From assembly GCA_034698045.1 (NCBI GenBank), contig JAQGAU010001198.1, positions 1 through 20,690 of the forward strand: DNA of 20,690 nt, written 5' to 3'. The notes below the pieces were generated by a model, which had not been told where the DNA came from, ran no database searches, and saw only the letters and a program-made list of their open reading frames with translations. A program made the position numbers and the translations under genes. Below, in pieces: positions 8,404-17,948 of the stretch (the stretch's first letter is position 1; each line of letters opens with the position of its first letter). The stretch is from Paramacrobiotus richtersi (lineage: Eukaryota > Tardigrada > Eutardigrada > Parachela > Macrobiotidae).

Positions 8404-9492
8404 CTACACCGCCGAATTTCCAACGCTCTGCATTGGGATTGGGCCAGTCCGTCCGGTGTGCGTGCCGTGGGCTGAGGCAAAGCATCGGTTCCAAATAGTC
8501 TGCCACATTTCCGCAATCGGATCTTTCAACTCTTTTAACGTCAGAACGAACATTCTAGGATCTACGACAATCGGAATATAATAGAGCCAGCCAAACACGA
8601 CAACCAGTATTCCACCATTGAAACCCGGCATAAAGACGACCAAAAGACCGGTGATTTTTGGTGGTAGCCAAGAAAATTTTTCCGCAGCCGTCACAATACC
8701 CAGCACGACAGATGCCTTTTGCTGTCTGGAGTGTATTCTCATGGGAGCGACATTACGAGTTGTACCGGTGTATACTTTGGTACCCGTTGCATTTTTTGCC
8801 ACTAACGTCACAAAAAATAGTAAAAGAATACAGGCAAAAGGAAGCGTGTTGCATATGAAAGGGCACGATTTCATGTAGCTGTCTCTTTTACCTTCATAGG
8901 AACACTGCTCTCTGACCGAACGTTCTTGCAGCACAGTAATGAACACCTCCGGTGTACAGAATAGATGGACAAATATGTTGACCACTAGAATCGACACCAC
9001 GGCCACCTTTTTCGTGTAATAAGTTTTGTAATGAATTGGAAATAACACTGCGTAGGCTCGGTTCAGAGAGATATTCATGTGCCGCACAATGCACATGATG
9101 TGCGTGTACATGATCGTTGATGTGAGCACCACAAAATCCGTATATAGGAGGAAGAAGCATAGAATCGCTGGTCTCTCCAGGCCGTCATATAGAGGGTCCA
9201 GGTACGTGCAAACTAAAGCGCCAAAGAAAACAAAGACTGTGTTCGTTATTAGTAAGTTAATAACATGGACAGCAAACGGTGTGCGGAACAATGAGCGTTG
9301 GAACAACACAAACAAAACAACTCCATTCGTTAACGAAGCGACAACGAGGATGATGGAGTTAACTATAACGTGGGAAATCGAAGTGGATTGAAAGTTTGGG
9401 GAATTTGATTCTGTACTGTTGTACAGTAAACACTCTGCCGATGTGGTATCGCTGGAACTGTTAAGGGCATTAGAAGACACACAGCCCTCCAT
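8404..9492 (-). CDS. Rhodopsin-like (class A) GPCR, single exon, 362 aa
   Basis: ATG at 9490-9492, TAG at 8404-8406. The N-terminal ~40 residues are Ser/Asn-rich with glycosylation sequons (NSS at 11, NST at 25). Seven hydrophobic segments are visible near residues 42-66, 73-97, 121-145, 162-186, 211-232, 261-287 and 291-315. TM1 has LTNGVV, TM2 NLLITN, the TM3 end ISLNRAYAVLFPIHY, TM6 KFSWLPP, TM7 IPIVVDPRMF. These match class A landmarks with changes: DRY is NRA, CWxP is SWLP, NPxxY is DPRMF, and the usual TM2 Asp is Asn. C197 in loop 2 could form the usual disulphide, but its TM3 partner is not evident. The short C-tail is basic. It would be a plasma-membrane receptor; ligand and G protein are unknown. 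A lineage-specific orphan receptor is the best description. Confidence 0.85.
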   Translation of the reverse strand: MEGCVSSNALNSSSDTTSAECLLYNSTESNSPNFQSTSISHVIVNSIILVVASLTNGVVLFVLFQRSLFRTPFAVHVINLLITNTVFVFFGALVCTYLDPLYDGLERPAILCFFLLYTDFVVLTSTIMYTHIMCIVRHMNISLNRAYAVLFPIHYKTYYTKKVAVVSILVVNIFVHLFCTPEVFITVLQERSVREQCSYEGKRDSYMKSCPFICNTLPFACILLLFFVTLVAKNATGTKVYTGTTRNVAPMRIHSRQQKASVVLGIVTAAEKFSWLPPKITGLLVVFMPGFNGGILVVVFGWLYYIPIVVDPRMFVLTLKELKDPIAEMWQTIWNRCFASAHGTHTGRTGPIPMQSVGNSAV

Positions 9493-10442
9493 GTTTTAGG
9501 GTAGTTGACGCTGCTGGTAGAACCCACACAGTTTATGCTATAAACTAGGCGCATGTAAACGCGTGATAATGTGCTTTGTGTCCCGCATACCAAAAGTTTC
9601 GCGATCGGGTACCGATGCATATTCCCGATTAGTAGATTACTGAAGAAGTGTTTACCGTTGTGTGATGACTTATTGATATTTACATATCAGTAAGTGGGTG
9701 TACTGCATAAAGTATCGTGAAAGTATCGTGTTAAGTTAACATATAATTAGACTTGGTGTTGTCATCGGACTCCACAGGTTCGTAATGGTTGAGTGTTAGT
9801 TTATAAAAAAAAATAAGGTCTAGATGACTAACCAAGCAAACGGAGACTATGCCAATTTTTGTTTTCCGGTATTAAAGCAAAACTCACCAGAGAGTCAGCG
9901 AACACTGATACCTACATTTCATTGACTGTACTTCGACAGCGGACATTCAGTATGCTACCTTTTTTACGTTACTTGTAAAATAGGTAGGCAGGGAAGTATA
10001 GGTATGTAGGTAGGCACGCCTACTGTACATAATAAGAGATGTAAAAATTCGTGTCATTTGTACTTTTTTGCTGCTGCTGTTTACACGCATTGTACTGCAG
10101 ATACGTTTTTCCGAATTGTCACTGAAGATTCCCGTTTACGTGCTACGTGTTTTTCGCTGCGAGAAGATGACTAATGGACTTGTCCTTAAACCGCGACCGA
10201 TAGTTCGGCCCACATACAGCTGCAGATACCTGTTTGAGTTAGCCGAAGCGAAGCGGGTTGAGTACCAGAATGCGGTGTGTGCTAACAAATCTCTTGAGAC
10301 CGATCTCCTTAATGGAATTGTTATGCACATTGCCAGAACATGTTGGAACGCTTTATACGCAAAGTCGTACATGTTAATTGCAAAATATCCTGGACGATCG
10401 ACTACTCTCGTTCATTAACTACCTTTTAACCCGCGAAACTGA
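9493..10442. other. Intergenic stretch between the GPCR and the gustatory-type receptor
   Basis: It should contain the promoter of the minus-strand GPCR and the 5' region of the next gene. A short tandem duplication AAGTATCGTG lies around 9710-9731, and a TAGG-rich simple sequence at about 9979-10018. From the ATG at 10167 a frame of 83 codons (MTNGLVLKPRPIVRPTYSCR...) runs to TAA at 10416-10418. It lies in the same frame as the receptor, so it may be its first exon, but the joining donor is weak. Confidence 0.4.
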
Positions 10443-10520
10443 GCTGGACTCCAGTTTCTTGAAGCCGTCCGTTGCACTGCTTGTCCTTACTCTTTTTCCT
10501 ACACCCTCTATATCCCGAGA

Positions 10521-11858
10521 ATGCCCTGCAGCAAAAGAAAAATCGCTTTCTGCGCGTGGACAATCGTCTTTGCCATCATGACCGTTCTGGACCTGGGCGA
10601 CATGAAGAACTATTCTAGCTCACCATTTCTTAACGCGGACCTGATCGGCGCCAGTCCCATCCTGGCCGCTACGAGCTTATTACAGACGCAGACCATCCTG
10701 CTACGCGGTTGCGGTATTTGTGTCATTATCGCAGTACAGTCGGAAAGGTTCATGTTTATTCTGCGTAAACTCGGTTTATTGCCTGTTGTGAACCTACGAA
10801 ACCGAATGCGAAATCCTCACTACCGGAAAGTATTCTTTGGATTTTTCTTATTGTTGACTTGCGCGTTACTACGCTTCGCAGTGACTTTACAAGGGGCTGC
10901 TGCAACGAGCCCTGTCGTTCGAGCATCTTATTTTATCTTTGATGTTTCGTTGCAAGTATCAAACTATGTGACTGCTCTTGTTCACTCCTTTCCAGTTCTA
11001 ATTGCATGTGCTTCCGAAAGTCTCTTTGCCTACGCCTGCGTGACCTTTATAAACGAGAGTGAAGTCTTGTTGAATGAAATAACTGAAGCCACTTGTATGC
11101 TCACCAAGACAAAAGACGCTGACGACATTTTTGATGTCGTTAAAAGCATGCATCGAAAGTACGATGAACTGACCAGTACCGTTCGAGCTGTTGAAAAAGC
11201 CTTTTCCTGGCCGATATTCATTTGTATTGTTTGCGATACGTTGGAAGTACTTGTAACCGTCTCCTGGTTTGTGCTGTACGCGTATGTTCCCGAGCTGGCA
11301 CCGATGAGGAAAATTCTCAAGTTTTCGCTAACCATTCCGGTGTTAGCGCTGCAGTTCTGGATGACCATGCACTTGCCAGTCCTGTTGACTAATATGGTAT
11401 CGAGCATAGATTTTCATTCTAAAACGGTCCGTTAAGCGATTCTTTTTCTTTAGCAAGCGCTATTGGCAAATGCACTGGAAGACTTCGTCTATCAACGCCA
11501 GAAGACAAGATCGACGGTAAGGAAACATCTTGGTTACAGTACCAGCGCTCCGTTGCAAGTGTTTTGTAGAGCCCGTCGTTCGTCGAATACACAATGACGA
11601 AAGCCTTAGCCGAACGATCACATGGGAAAGAGCTGACTGTCTCCGTGGGCAGTGATGTAATACGATTAACTCCAGCCACTTTATTTACGGTAGATGTTGT
11701 GGACTTGCTGCGTTGCTGAAAAATGCGACTGGGTTTCAATATTTGTTCTTCTGTAGATCGGATACTTCGTCATCGGTTTTACGTTGTTTGCCATCGATCG
11801 CATGGAAAGCGCACAGGAAACGATACAGAAAAGCCTGCTTATTAACGCTACCCTTTGA
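10521..11858 (+). CDS. Gustatory-receptor-like seven-TM protein, four exons
   Basis: Model: exons 10521-11396, 11454-11516, 11570-11689, 11757-11858, 386 residues, stop TGA at 11856-11858. Introns are 57, 53 and 67 bp, all GT..AG and all phase 0 (donors ATG|GTATCG, ACG|GTAAGG, ACG|GTAGAT; acceptors CTTTAG, TTGTAG, CTGTAG). Hydrophobic segments include IAFCAWTIVFAIMTVL, FFGFFLLLTCALLRF, a segment around LVHSFPVLIACASESLFAY, WPIFICIVCDTLEVL, and a last one in exon 4 (IGYFVIGFTLFAID). The long loop before TM5 with MHRKYDELTSTVRAVEKAFS resembles the intracellular loop of gustatory/7tm_7 receptors. Small phase-0 introns near the 3' end are typical of that family. The C-terminal TYxxxxxQF motif is not recognisable. 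The frame is open back to 10443 (FLEAVRCTACPYSFS...), so the true start is probably upstream. It would be a membrane chemoreceptor or ligand-gated channel subunit; ligand unknown. Confidence 0.7.
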
Positions 11859-11968
11859 AGCTTTGCAATATTTATAGCTAGCCCTCAAGAAGTCAAGCAG
11901 ATTCTTGATAATGTCCGCGAGATGTCGGAATCACTTTTTATACACAGCGTCCGAAGAGCATGCATACT

Positions 11969-12211
11969 TTATATAGTAATAACACATGGTTGATCCTTAA
12001 TCTGCAGCTTCTTCTTAGCGCATTCTTGTGGATTTTGCTGTCCTTGGCGAATCCTTTGTTCTAGTGGCGGGTTTACCGCTTCGAGTCCCTGTTGGTGTGC
12101 AGTCTTCAGCGCCTCTGCTGCTTTAGAGCTCCTCGCTGTGGAATTCAACATCTTTGGATGGATGTCCAAACGGCGTGGCAAATACCACGTATGCACGAAG
12201 CTATAATACAT
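11969..12211 (-). pseudogene. Possible MBF1-derived (multiprotein bridging factor 1) remnant
   Basis: Intron-free open frame without good start context. SSKAAEALKTAHQQGLEAV resembles the N-terminal helical part of MBF1. IRQGQQNPQECAKKK followed by LQIKDQPCVI resembles the start of its helix-turn-helix domain. TWYLPRR upstream resembles the MBF1 N-terminal TVxxLRKK stretch. About 40 residues between these blocks are missing and the frame ends right after PCVITI. MBF1 is a conserved transcription coactivator. An intronless copy with an internal deletion suggests a retrocopy. The alignment is from memory of the family and could be chance. Confidence 0.35.
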
Positions 12212-12255
12212 TCTGTCTGCATTTCATACACTGCAGTTTAAATTTGTATAGCTTA

Positions 12256-12548
12256 TTACTTTGGATACGCTGTAGCTTTCGGAGCGCGATACTTTGTGTC
12301 CACAAAGCGCCCGTTGAGATCACAAAAGGGCACGGTGACACCTGGTTGGAAATTGGGGCGCTACAAGTTGTTAAAGTCAATGTAAAAGCGCACAGTCATC
12401 ATTCGCTTCATTACTGCTGCAAACAAGGAGAACGGGAGATGATTTTACTTGGCATGCATTCCAGCACCTTCGCAGCAGGATCTTTTCGTAGTTGGCCGTG
12501 ACCAGTCTGCCAGATTCTCATATTACCCAATTTGTAGGCCCCTTCATA
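12256..12548 (-). CDS. Unassigned minus-strand exon pair (weak)
   Basis: After acceptor CTACAG (to 12549) a frame reads YEGAYKLGNMRIWQTGHGQL and on through a Lys/Glu-rich stretch. After a second acceptor-like AACTTGTAG (to 12361), 35 codons read RPNFQPGVTVPFCDLNGRF... to TAA at 12256-12258. The second block is in frame with an upstream open tract broken only by that TAG. The donor linking the blocks is uncertain (AAG|GTGCTG keeps phase 0). No family is recognised. It may be a decayed gene or part of a larger minus-strand gene. Confidence 0.25.
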
Positions 12549-12558
12549 CTGTAGATTT

Positions 12559-12970
12559 ACACAAAAATTAGCGGACACCTCCAGTTTAAATTTGACGTGA
12601 ATGTGTGCTTGCCTGATTGGCAGTGTAGTTCGACGACATATTCGAAAGGGAAGGAGATTGGGCAGAATAGAAAACTTTGATTATGTAAGTACTGTAATGT
12701 ACTGCAGCTCGTTATCTCAAGAACTGTAGTACTTTTACGAGCTGGGCAAGGATTACAAATTTACAAGTTAAACAGGACTGTTACCATAGAAAATCGAAAC
12801 GTGGTTTACAGGTGCATTTAGCGAACAATAAAACAAACATCATAATATAACTTATAAGCGATTGCTAAAGTCACATCCAATGAAGAAAAACGTGGAAATT
12901 GCACACATCCACCACATACAGAAAACAATTTAAGTGTATCAAAATGCTAATTCCATTCATTACTAATCAA
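12559..12970. other. AT-rich stretch without a gene
   Basis: No convincing exon on either strand. It includes the 3' flank of the minus-strand eight-cysteine gene. Confidence 0.4.
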
Positions 12971-14678
12971 TCACACTGTTCTTATGCAGAAGAAATCTAT
13001 TTTAAAGAGCAACACAAAAATATAACACATCTGGCAAGATTTATAGGCGCTTGTGGTCGAGCTCCTCGTTTTGCTCCCGGGACAGCCTTCACTATCAGGA
13101 AAGTCTCCACACACGGCATCGGTCTTTGACGTCGTCGATGCACTCGTCGCAGGCGCCACAGTGTCAGTTGTAGTTGTCCGCGGAATACTGCTGTTTAGGC
13201 CCCAAGGAACTGCAATGGTGAACAAATGTACGCCAAGTATGCTTGTCAGTATGTAACAGGAAGCGAAGCGAAGCGGTGTAATTAAAAGATAAGGGTTATT
13301 TCAAGCTTAGATAATCATGCGAAGGAGCAGCTTTTGATGGATCTCTGTTGCACAAGAGGCTCACATTCTGGTCAGTATTCAAACGTCTGTATCCTCTTGT
13401 AATCAGCGGTACATACGTACACGTATATAACGCAGTTTATTCGTGATAATTTTGTCATTTGGGAACAGCCTGGTAGAAAAACAACAGGGTTCCAGAAATT
13501 TTAATGAAGACATCCTGGTCAAGTTTCAAGCATACCGGACCATTTCGAATGCAGTTATCGCGTTCGAAAGTATGGTTAAAGTCCGGCAGGATTTTGAGAA
13601 ATTTGATTCTGATGTAAAACTTAATTTGACGCTTGAAACAATGAAAAGGTGAAGTTGACTTACGCCTTTGAGCTGACATTAAGTATACAGTCATTCTAGC
13701 TAACTGGGTCAACGCTCGCGAACAACCTCCAAATTATGATATAATACGAAACGTTAGCAACACTTACGATTGATCTGCATATCAGGATTTTGGTCGGGAT
13801 ACCAAAGCCCATTGCAGTAGTCCGAGGTGTTGCAGTAGCATCTTCTACTCCATAGCCCATCTTCCGAACCGTCATTCTCGCAGTGTGAAAATGTCCGACC
13901 CGAACCATAACGATAATCGTAACATCCTTGCTTAACAGACACAAACTTCGCTAATCAAACAAATAGAAAACATACTGATCTCCCTTCACTTTTCAAGTAA
14001 ACAACAGACTGCGCTCCGGAAAGGTCACAACGCAGAACTAACCCAAGTGAACGAGAGGCGGGTTAATTGGTAAAATGACTTACGTGGTGCCTTGATGGGA
14101 AACGTACGATAATAATTGGTACTAGCCACAAAGCAGGAATTAACGTCTGGCGAACAGACAACGTCGCTCCCGTTCATTTGGTTCAAGCCCTTATAGGTTT
14201 CAAGACTGAGTTCCTGCCAGGGCGCATCACCCATGACGTCCCATCCCACGTAGCATCGTCTTGTGGTAGAAACTATAATATGCAGAGGTACATAGCGTTA
14301 GACACAACACCAATCATCAGACGCAGGCCAATTTTAATGAAGTTAGTTCTGTGTGTCGCCAAAACTTCTTATAACACCGGAGGTAAAAAACAATAGAAAA
14401 CTGGGAAATAAAAAGAAGGCGCCTTCGTGGCGTTCACTGCAGAGGTCAGTCATATAAATCCAAACGCAAAGAAGATTGTCAGTTTGTATGAAGGTATAGT
14501 TCTACTGAATTTCGAACATCAGAACTTTATAGCGAGAACAACAGTGGTGAGGTCCCTTGCAGGAAAGATCCGTTGTGGAGTTTTTGCAGAACATACAGTA
14601 GATCAACGTACCTGCGTGAAATGTGACAATAACTGCAGTAAGCTGCACTGCTAGCTGCACATGCCCGTCACTTCCCAT
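12971..14678 (-). CDS. Secreted eight-cysteine (Ly6/uPAR or ET-module-like) protein, four exons
   Basis: Model (minus strand): exons 14612-14678, 14084-14272, 13768-13950, 12971-13209, 225 residues. Introns of 339, 133 and 558 bp are all GT..AG and all phase 1 (donors CAG|GTACGT, C|GTAAGT, C|GTAAGT; acceptors ATTATAG, TGATTAG, CATTGCAG). Exon 1 is a signal peptide (MGSDGHVQLAVQLTAVIVTF). Exons 2-3 carry eight cysteines: RCYVGW, DVVCSPDVNSCF, KQGCYDYRYG, SHCEND, RRCYCNTSDYCNG. The ending CxC(x)4-5CN is the hallmark of three-finger (Ly6/uPAR) and nematode ET-module domains. Exon 4 is Ser/Thr-rich (PRTTTTDTVAPATSAST), likely O-glycosylated, then has GDFPDSEGCPGS and a hydrophobic end (MCYIFVLLFKIDFF) that could signal a GPI anchor. 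Extracellular or surface-bound role inferred; ligand unknown. Exon 1 could alternatively read on into IYCMFCKNSTTDLSCKG, but no good donor follows. Confidence 0.65.
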
Positions 14679-15771
14679 TGCCAACTGATTCTGTACGTGG
14701 CACACAAGAACCAGAAAGAGCTTTCAACAAAACAAAGATCCCCAAAGGGCGTGGCTGTGGATACGGCTCATTGGTGGACATTTTATCGTTGTACACAGCG
14801 GCCACAAAAAAATGCTGTAGAAGTTCCGTGCAAATTGTGCTTTGGTTACGGAGTAGAGACTCGAACACGTTATACAACCAAAATCTTGAAAGGGCAGCGC
14901 GTAGGTCGACCTGAGATGCACATGAAAAGTATACTTTGATGCGTTATTTTACTAGGTTCACCGGAAATCAGGTACATAACGTTGTACAGTGGAGGTTTTG
15001 CTTACGTCAAGAAACTGGTCGTGAAGCCTAATTGCGATAAAAATATGTACGGTACACGAACAACAACACTGAATGTATTAATCCTCTGGTACCAGTATAA
15101 TCCTCTGGTACTGCGGATACTGGTATATACCTCTAGGATGCCATAGAAACTACAGTTTATGATTGGTTTGGATCGGATCGCGTTTTTGTGCCATAGCATA
15201 ACAAACAGTCTGGGTATCCGATAACCGGTATTGTTAAGTGAAGACACGCGAAGCGCCAGATAAAGCTGACGGAATAGTACAGGTTTTTTGTTATCGTCAC
15301 ATGTACGTCGGGTACGGCTTACAGATTGATACAACAGAAGCTGACGTCTCGAAGATGCAAAACTTAGAATTCGGTGTCAGTTGTAATGCACTAACGCCAA
15401 GTTACACACATCTGTTACATATCATGATTTTTACTGAGGAAATTGTTGTGCCGATAAGCCAGAACTCGCCAGTGCACTTTCCAGCGGACCGGCAGTAACG
15501 CAGGGTTTTCACGTCTTTGACGCAACGTAACTACGAAAACCATAACTTACGATAACAGATTTACATCGAGACATACAGGATGACAAAATACTGGATTATC
15601 CGGCAGTCAAAGTCCTTACACAGCAGAGGTTTTTCTCAGCGGCGCCAGCAATACGCAGCTGAACGTCACTCGCCTTTACCCAAGAGATAAGCACTAACGC
15701 AATATAGAGAATGACATACGGATGCCAAACGACCTTTTGTTTGTTTAAGTCGACCATTAAAAGTCCGGTAA
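14679..15771. other. Intergenic stretch with a small tandem duplication
   Basis: It probably holds the promoter of the minus-strand eight-cysteine gene and the 3' flank of the LRR gene. TAATCCTCTGGTAC occurs at 15079-15092 and 15098-15111 (period 19). Plus-strand open frames at 14661-14939 and 15238-15498 have no recognisable domain or convincing start, and I do not call them genes. Confidence 0.4.
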
Positions 15772-16881
15772 TTAAACGATGTCGCCGGCTTTCCCGTTTC
15801 CCTTACAGTCCACACTGGGTTTATCCACATTCACAGAAATGTTGATAAAGTTTCCCAGCGTAAATATCTCCCCAGTACCTCGGCTTTCTTGCAGCTTAGG
15901 TTTCCCTTTGATAAACCCCCATAACCAAGCATTCTTGGCGTCGCACTTGAGTCGCTGCCAAACACCGACCCGATCCAAGTTCCAGTTCCCGATGGCATTA
16001 CCCAGAGCCAGCGTCTGAAGTGTCGGCAGATCCGTAAACGTCCCTTGCTCCACCCACTCCAGGGGAGACGCCTTGAATTCGATGGCACGAATGTTGTCCA
16101 GCCCGCTGAAATCGGCCCGGTGGACTCGTAGTCCAGAACAGTACCAGAAGCGCAGATCGAGTAAATTGGTCAAACCGATGGCGGGAAATCGGGAGGTGAT
16201 ATCTTCGTCGGACATTTGTTCCATGATGAACAAGACAACTTGCTTGGCGATCGGCGCCAGGATGGAAGCGTCGACTAGGGGTGCGTGGGTGTATAAAAGA
16301 GACAGGAATACCGCGCGGTTTGCGCTGTGGTTTCGTATCACCTCGATCTTTTGGAGGAAGGCCTACAAATTAGGAACTTGTCAAATGAACATTTCCCTAG
16401 TCGAATTCTCTGAATGCGGTACAACGTTAACGTTGCTAGACCCCACTGCACAGCATAAAGTAGACTGGACACTCGCAGCGGGCATTGGTACCTGAATACA
16501 TGATTCACATCACGCGACACTTTTATTACTTTAGATACAACCAAACTTCGTAGATTGTTGCTTGGGAAAAATAACATTGATTTACCGATTCCCTGCTGCC
16601 GAAAAGGTGGATGTAGCTTTGAGTAGGACAGAAATTAACGGTTGGTGCTCTGCTGGAAGGGTGTGGTCGAGGTACAAATCCCGATGGCTCACACGGCTCA
16701 TCAGGGCGCCGGGAAGAGAGATCAAAGTTGAACAGCTCACCCGTTACTCTCCGGCCTGAGAATTTGCCAAAATTTGTTATGATGTTGATATCTTCAGTTG
16801 AGTGAACAGCTGGCATAAGGTTTCGACCTTACCCAAGAAAAAGAGAAGGAGAAGAGAAGGAAAATGCCACCGCGTAGCCAC
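15772..16881 (-). CDS. Secreted leucine-rich-repeat protein, 5' end unresolved
   Basis: Exon 15772-16362 (acceptor TTTGTAG) encodes 196 residues to TAA. Leu-rich repeats include LTNLLDLRFWYCSGLRVHRA, LDNIRAIEFKASPLEWVEQG and LPTLQTLALGN. A cap like an LRRCT follows (LKCDAKNAWLWGFIKGKPKL), with a last Cys in SVDCKGNG. Exon 16586-16755 (donor TCG|GTAAAT, acceptor TTCTCAG) reads PDEPCEPSGFVPR and VNFCPTQSYIHLFG, like an N-terminal cap. The 223-bp intron between them is phase 0. Upstream, an exon ending at 16833 (TTGG|GTAAGG, 77-bp phase-1 intron) encodes RWHFPSLLLLFFLG, a good signal-peptide core. No in-frame ATG precedes it, so the first codon lies in another exon or the frame is broken. Known secreted LRR proteins bind proteins or glycans; the partner is unknown here. 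Confidence 0.6.
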
Positions 16882-16959
16882 TGCACTGTCGATCGTGGGT
16901 TCCCTAAACTGAAAACAGGCGACTTGCTAGTTTGTATACAAAATGTAACAGCTGTGAGA

Positions 16960-16984
16960 AACTGATTCTCATTGAGAATCAGTT
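16960..16984. repeat. Perfect 25-bp hairpin
   Basis: AACTGATTCTCA (16960-16971) and its exact reverse complement (16973-16984) are separated by one T. The arms are too short and the loop too tight for a miRNA precursor. No poly-T or known element accompanies it. Confidence 0.7.
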
Positions 16985-16988
16985 CCAT

Positions 16989-17948
16989 TGCAAACGGAGG
17001 AAGTGTGTGTGTGTAATAAAACGGAGGACCGTTACGGTGCCTTTAGTTAGTAAACACGCTATGTGGTAAACGCCGCAAGCTTGCATACATTTCCGGTTTG
17101 GTCGTGTTTTTCGCTGAAGTTGGATGTACTCTGCCAGCACAAATACCCCGTAATCAAATCCTAAACACCGGAAGCGTGCTGAGCACTACATTACAGTCAA
17201 GAGTTTCTGGTTCTGTGTTTTCATTATGTTCCGTAGTATCATTCGTAAATTTAATGGGTAAAGTCCTGGCTGTAGAACTAGTGATCCTGTCTGAAACACT
17301 TGAAGTCCGCTTTAACGGCCTTCTAATCTCACCGGCGACCAGCATGCCGGAAGCAGGTTTCAACTCGTCTCGAGTAGTTCTGTACCAAACAGCATGCGAA
17401 CTGATCATTTTAACACAATTCCCGGTAACTAGTTTTTGTATTGGCTCAACATTTTGCTGAAAATTACGCATTGAAACTGCGAGTCTGCCCAAGCGAAACA
17501 GGTAACTCGTGTCCTGTTCAGTAGGCTGTCTTTCCAGCAACACAACATACATTCAACGCCCTTTCGACAGGCCATACAATGAGTATAACAGGATGTATGT
17601 ACTAGTGCAGTGAGAAAATGCAGCACGTGTTTCGAATGTAAGCAACAGCATATTACTGGTCAGTCAGAGAGCTTAGGCGTTTATTGTTTCCACTACGCAA
17701 TCGGCTTTAGTTGGCGCTGCTGAACACACTGCTGATCTGACCAAGCGAAATGTGCATTCGATGATTTTCATTTCTCCATTTTCTCGTGTCTGCGTCAACC
17801 GAAAATTTTATTCCGCTTTTACACTGGCTACTGTGCTGCTTTATACGTAATTACATACTAAGTTTGAAGATTCTTTTTACAAGTGTCTTTTTGAGTGCAT
17901 TATACTAGTTTCATCAGTTAATCACAAGTCTCCCTGAATTCCAGTAAA
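16989..17948. other. Gene-poor stretch upstream of the BEN-like gene
   Basis: It contains a GT run followed by AATAAA at about 17003-17020, inverted-repeat copy A (17260-17452) and the likely promoter of the next gene. Overlapping open frames on both strands at 17098-17552 coincide with the repeat. The minus one (132 codons) could be a receptor-tail-like exon, after acceptor-like AATTTTCAG, but is not supported further. Confidence 0.4.
17260..17452 (+). repeat. Dispersed repeat, copy A
   Basis: About 193 bp matching the reverse complement of 19998-20193. Shared blocks include CCGGCGACCAGCAT and AGCAGGTTTC, and translation gives FNGLLISPATSMPEAGF here against FNGFLTSPATSIPEAGF in copy B. Both strands of copy A are open. 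Substitutions do not clearly favour one reading frame. It could be a mobile element fragment or an old exon. Confidence 0.65.

Noticed and set aside
12154-12501. 115-codon plus-strand open frame
   Set aside because: No domain; the minus strand of the same region has better splice and composition signals.
15238-15498. 86-codon plus-strand open frame
   Set aside because: The start is GTG, no domain is visible and no acceptor precedes it.
16960-16984. miRNA precursor
   Set aside because: The stem is only 12 bp with a one-base loop, far shorter than a miRNA hairpin.
17154-17552. 132-codon minus-strand frame as a receptor tail exon
   Set aside because: It overlaps a dispersed repeat, and the other copy has stops in this frame.
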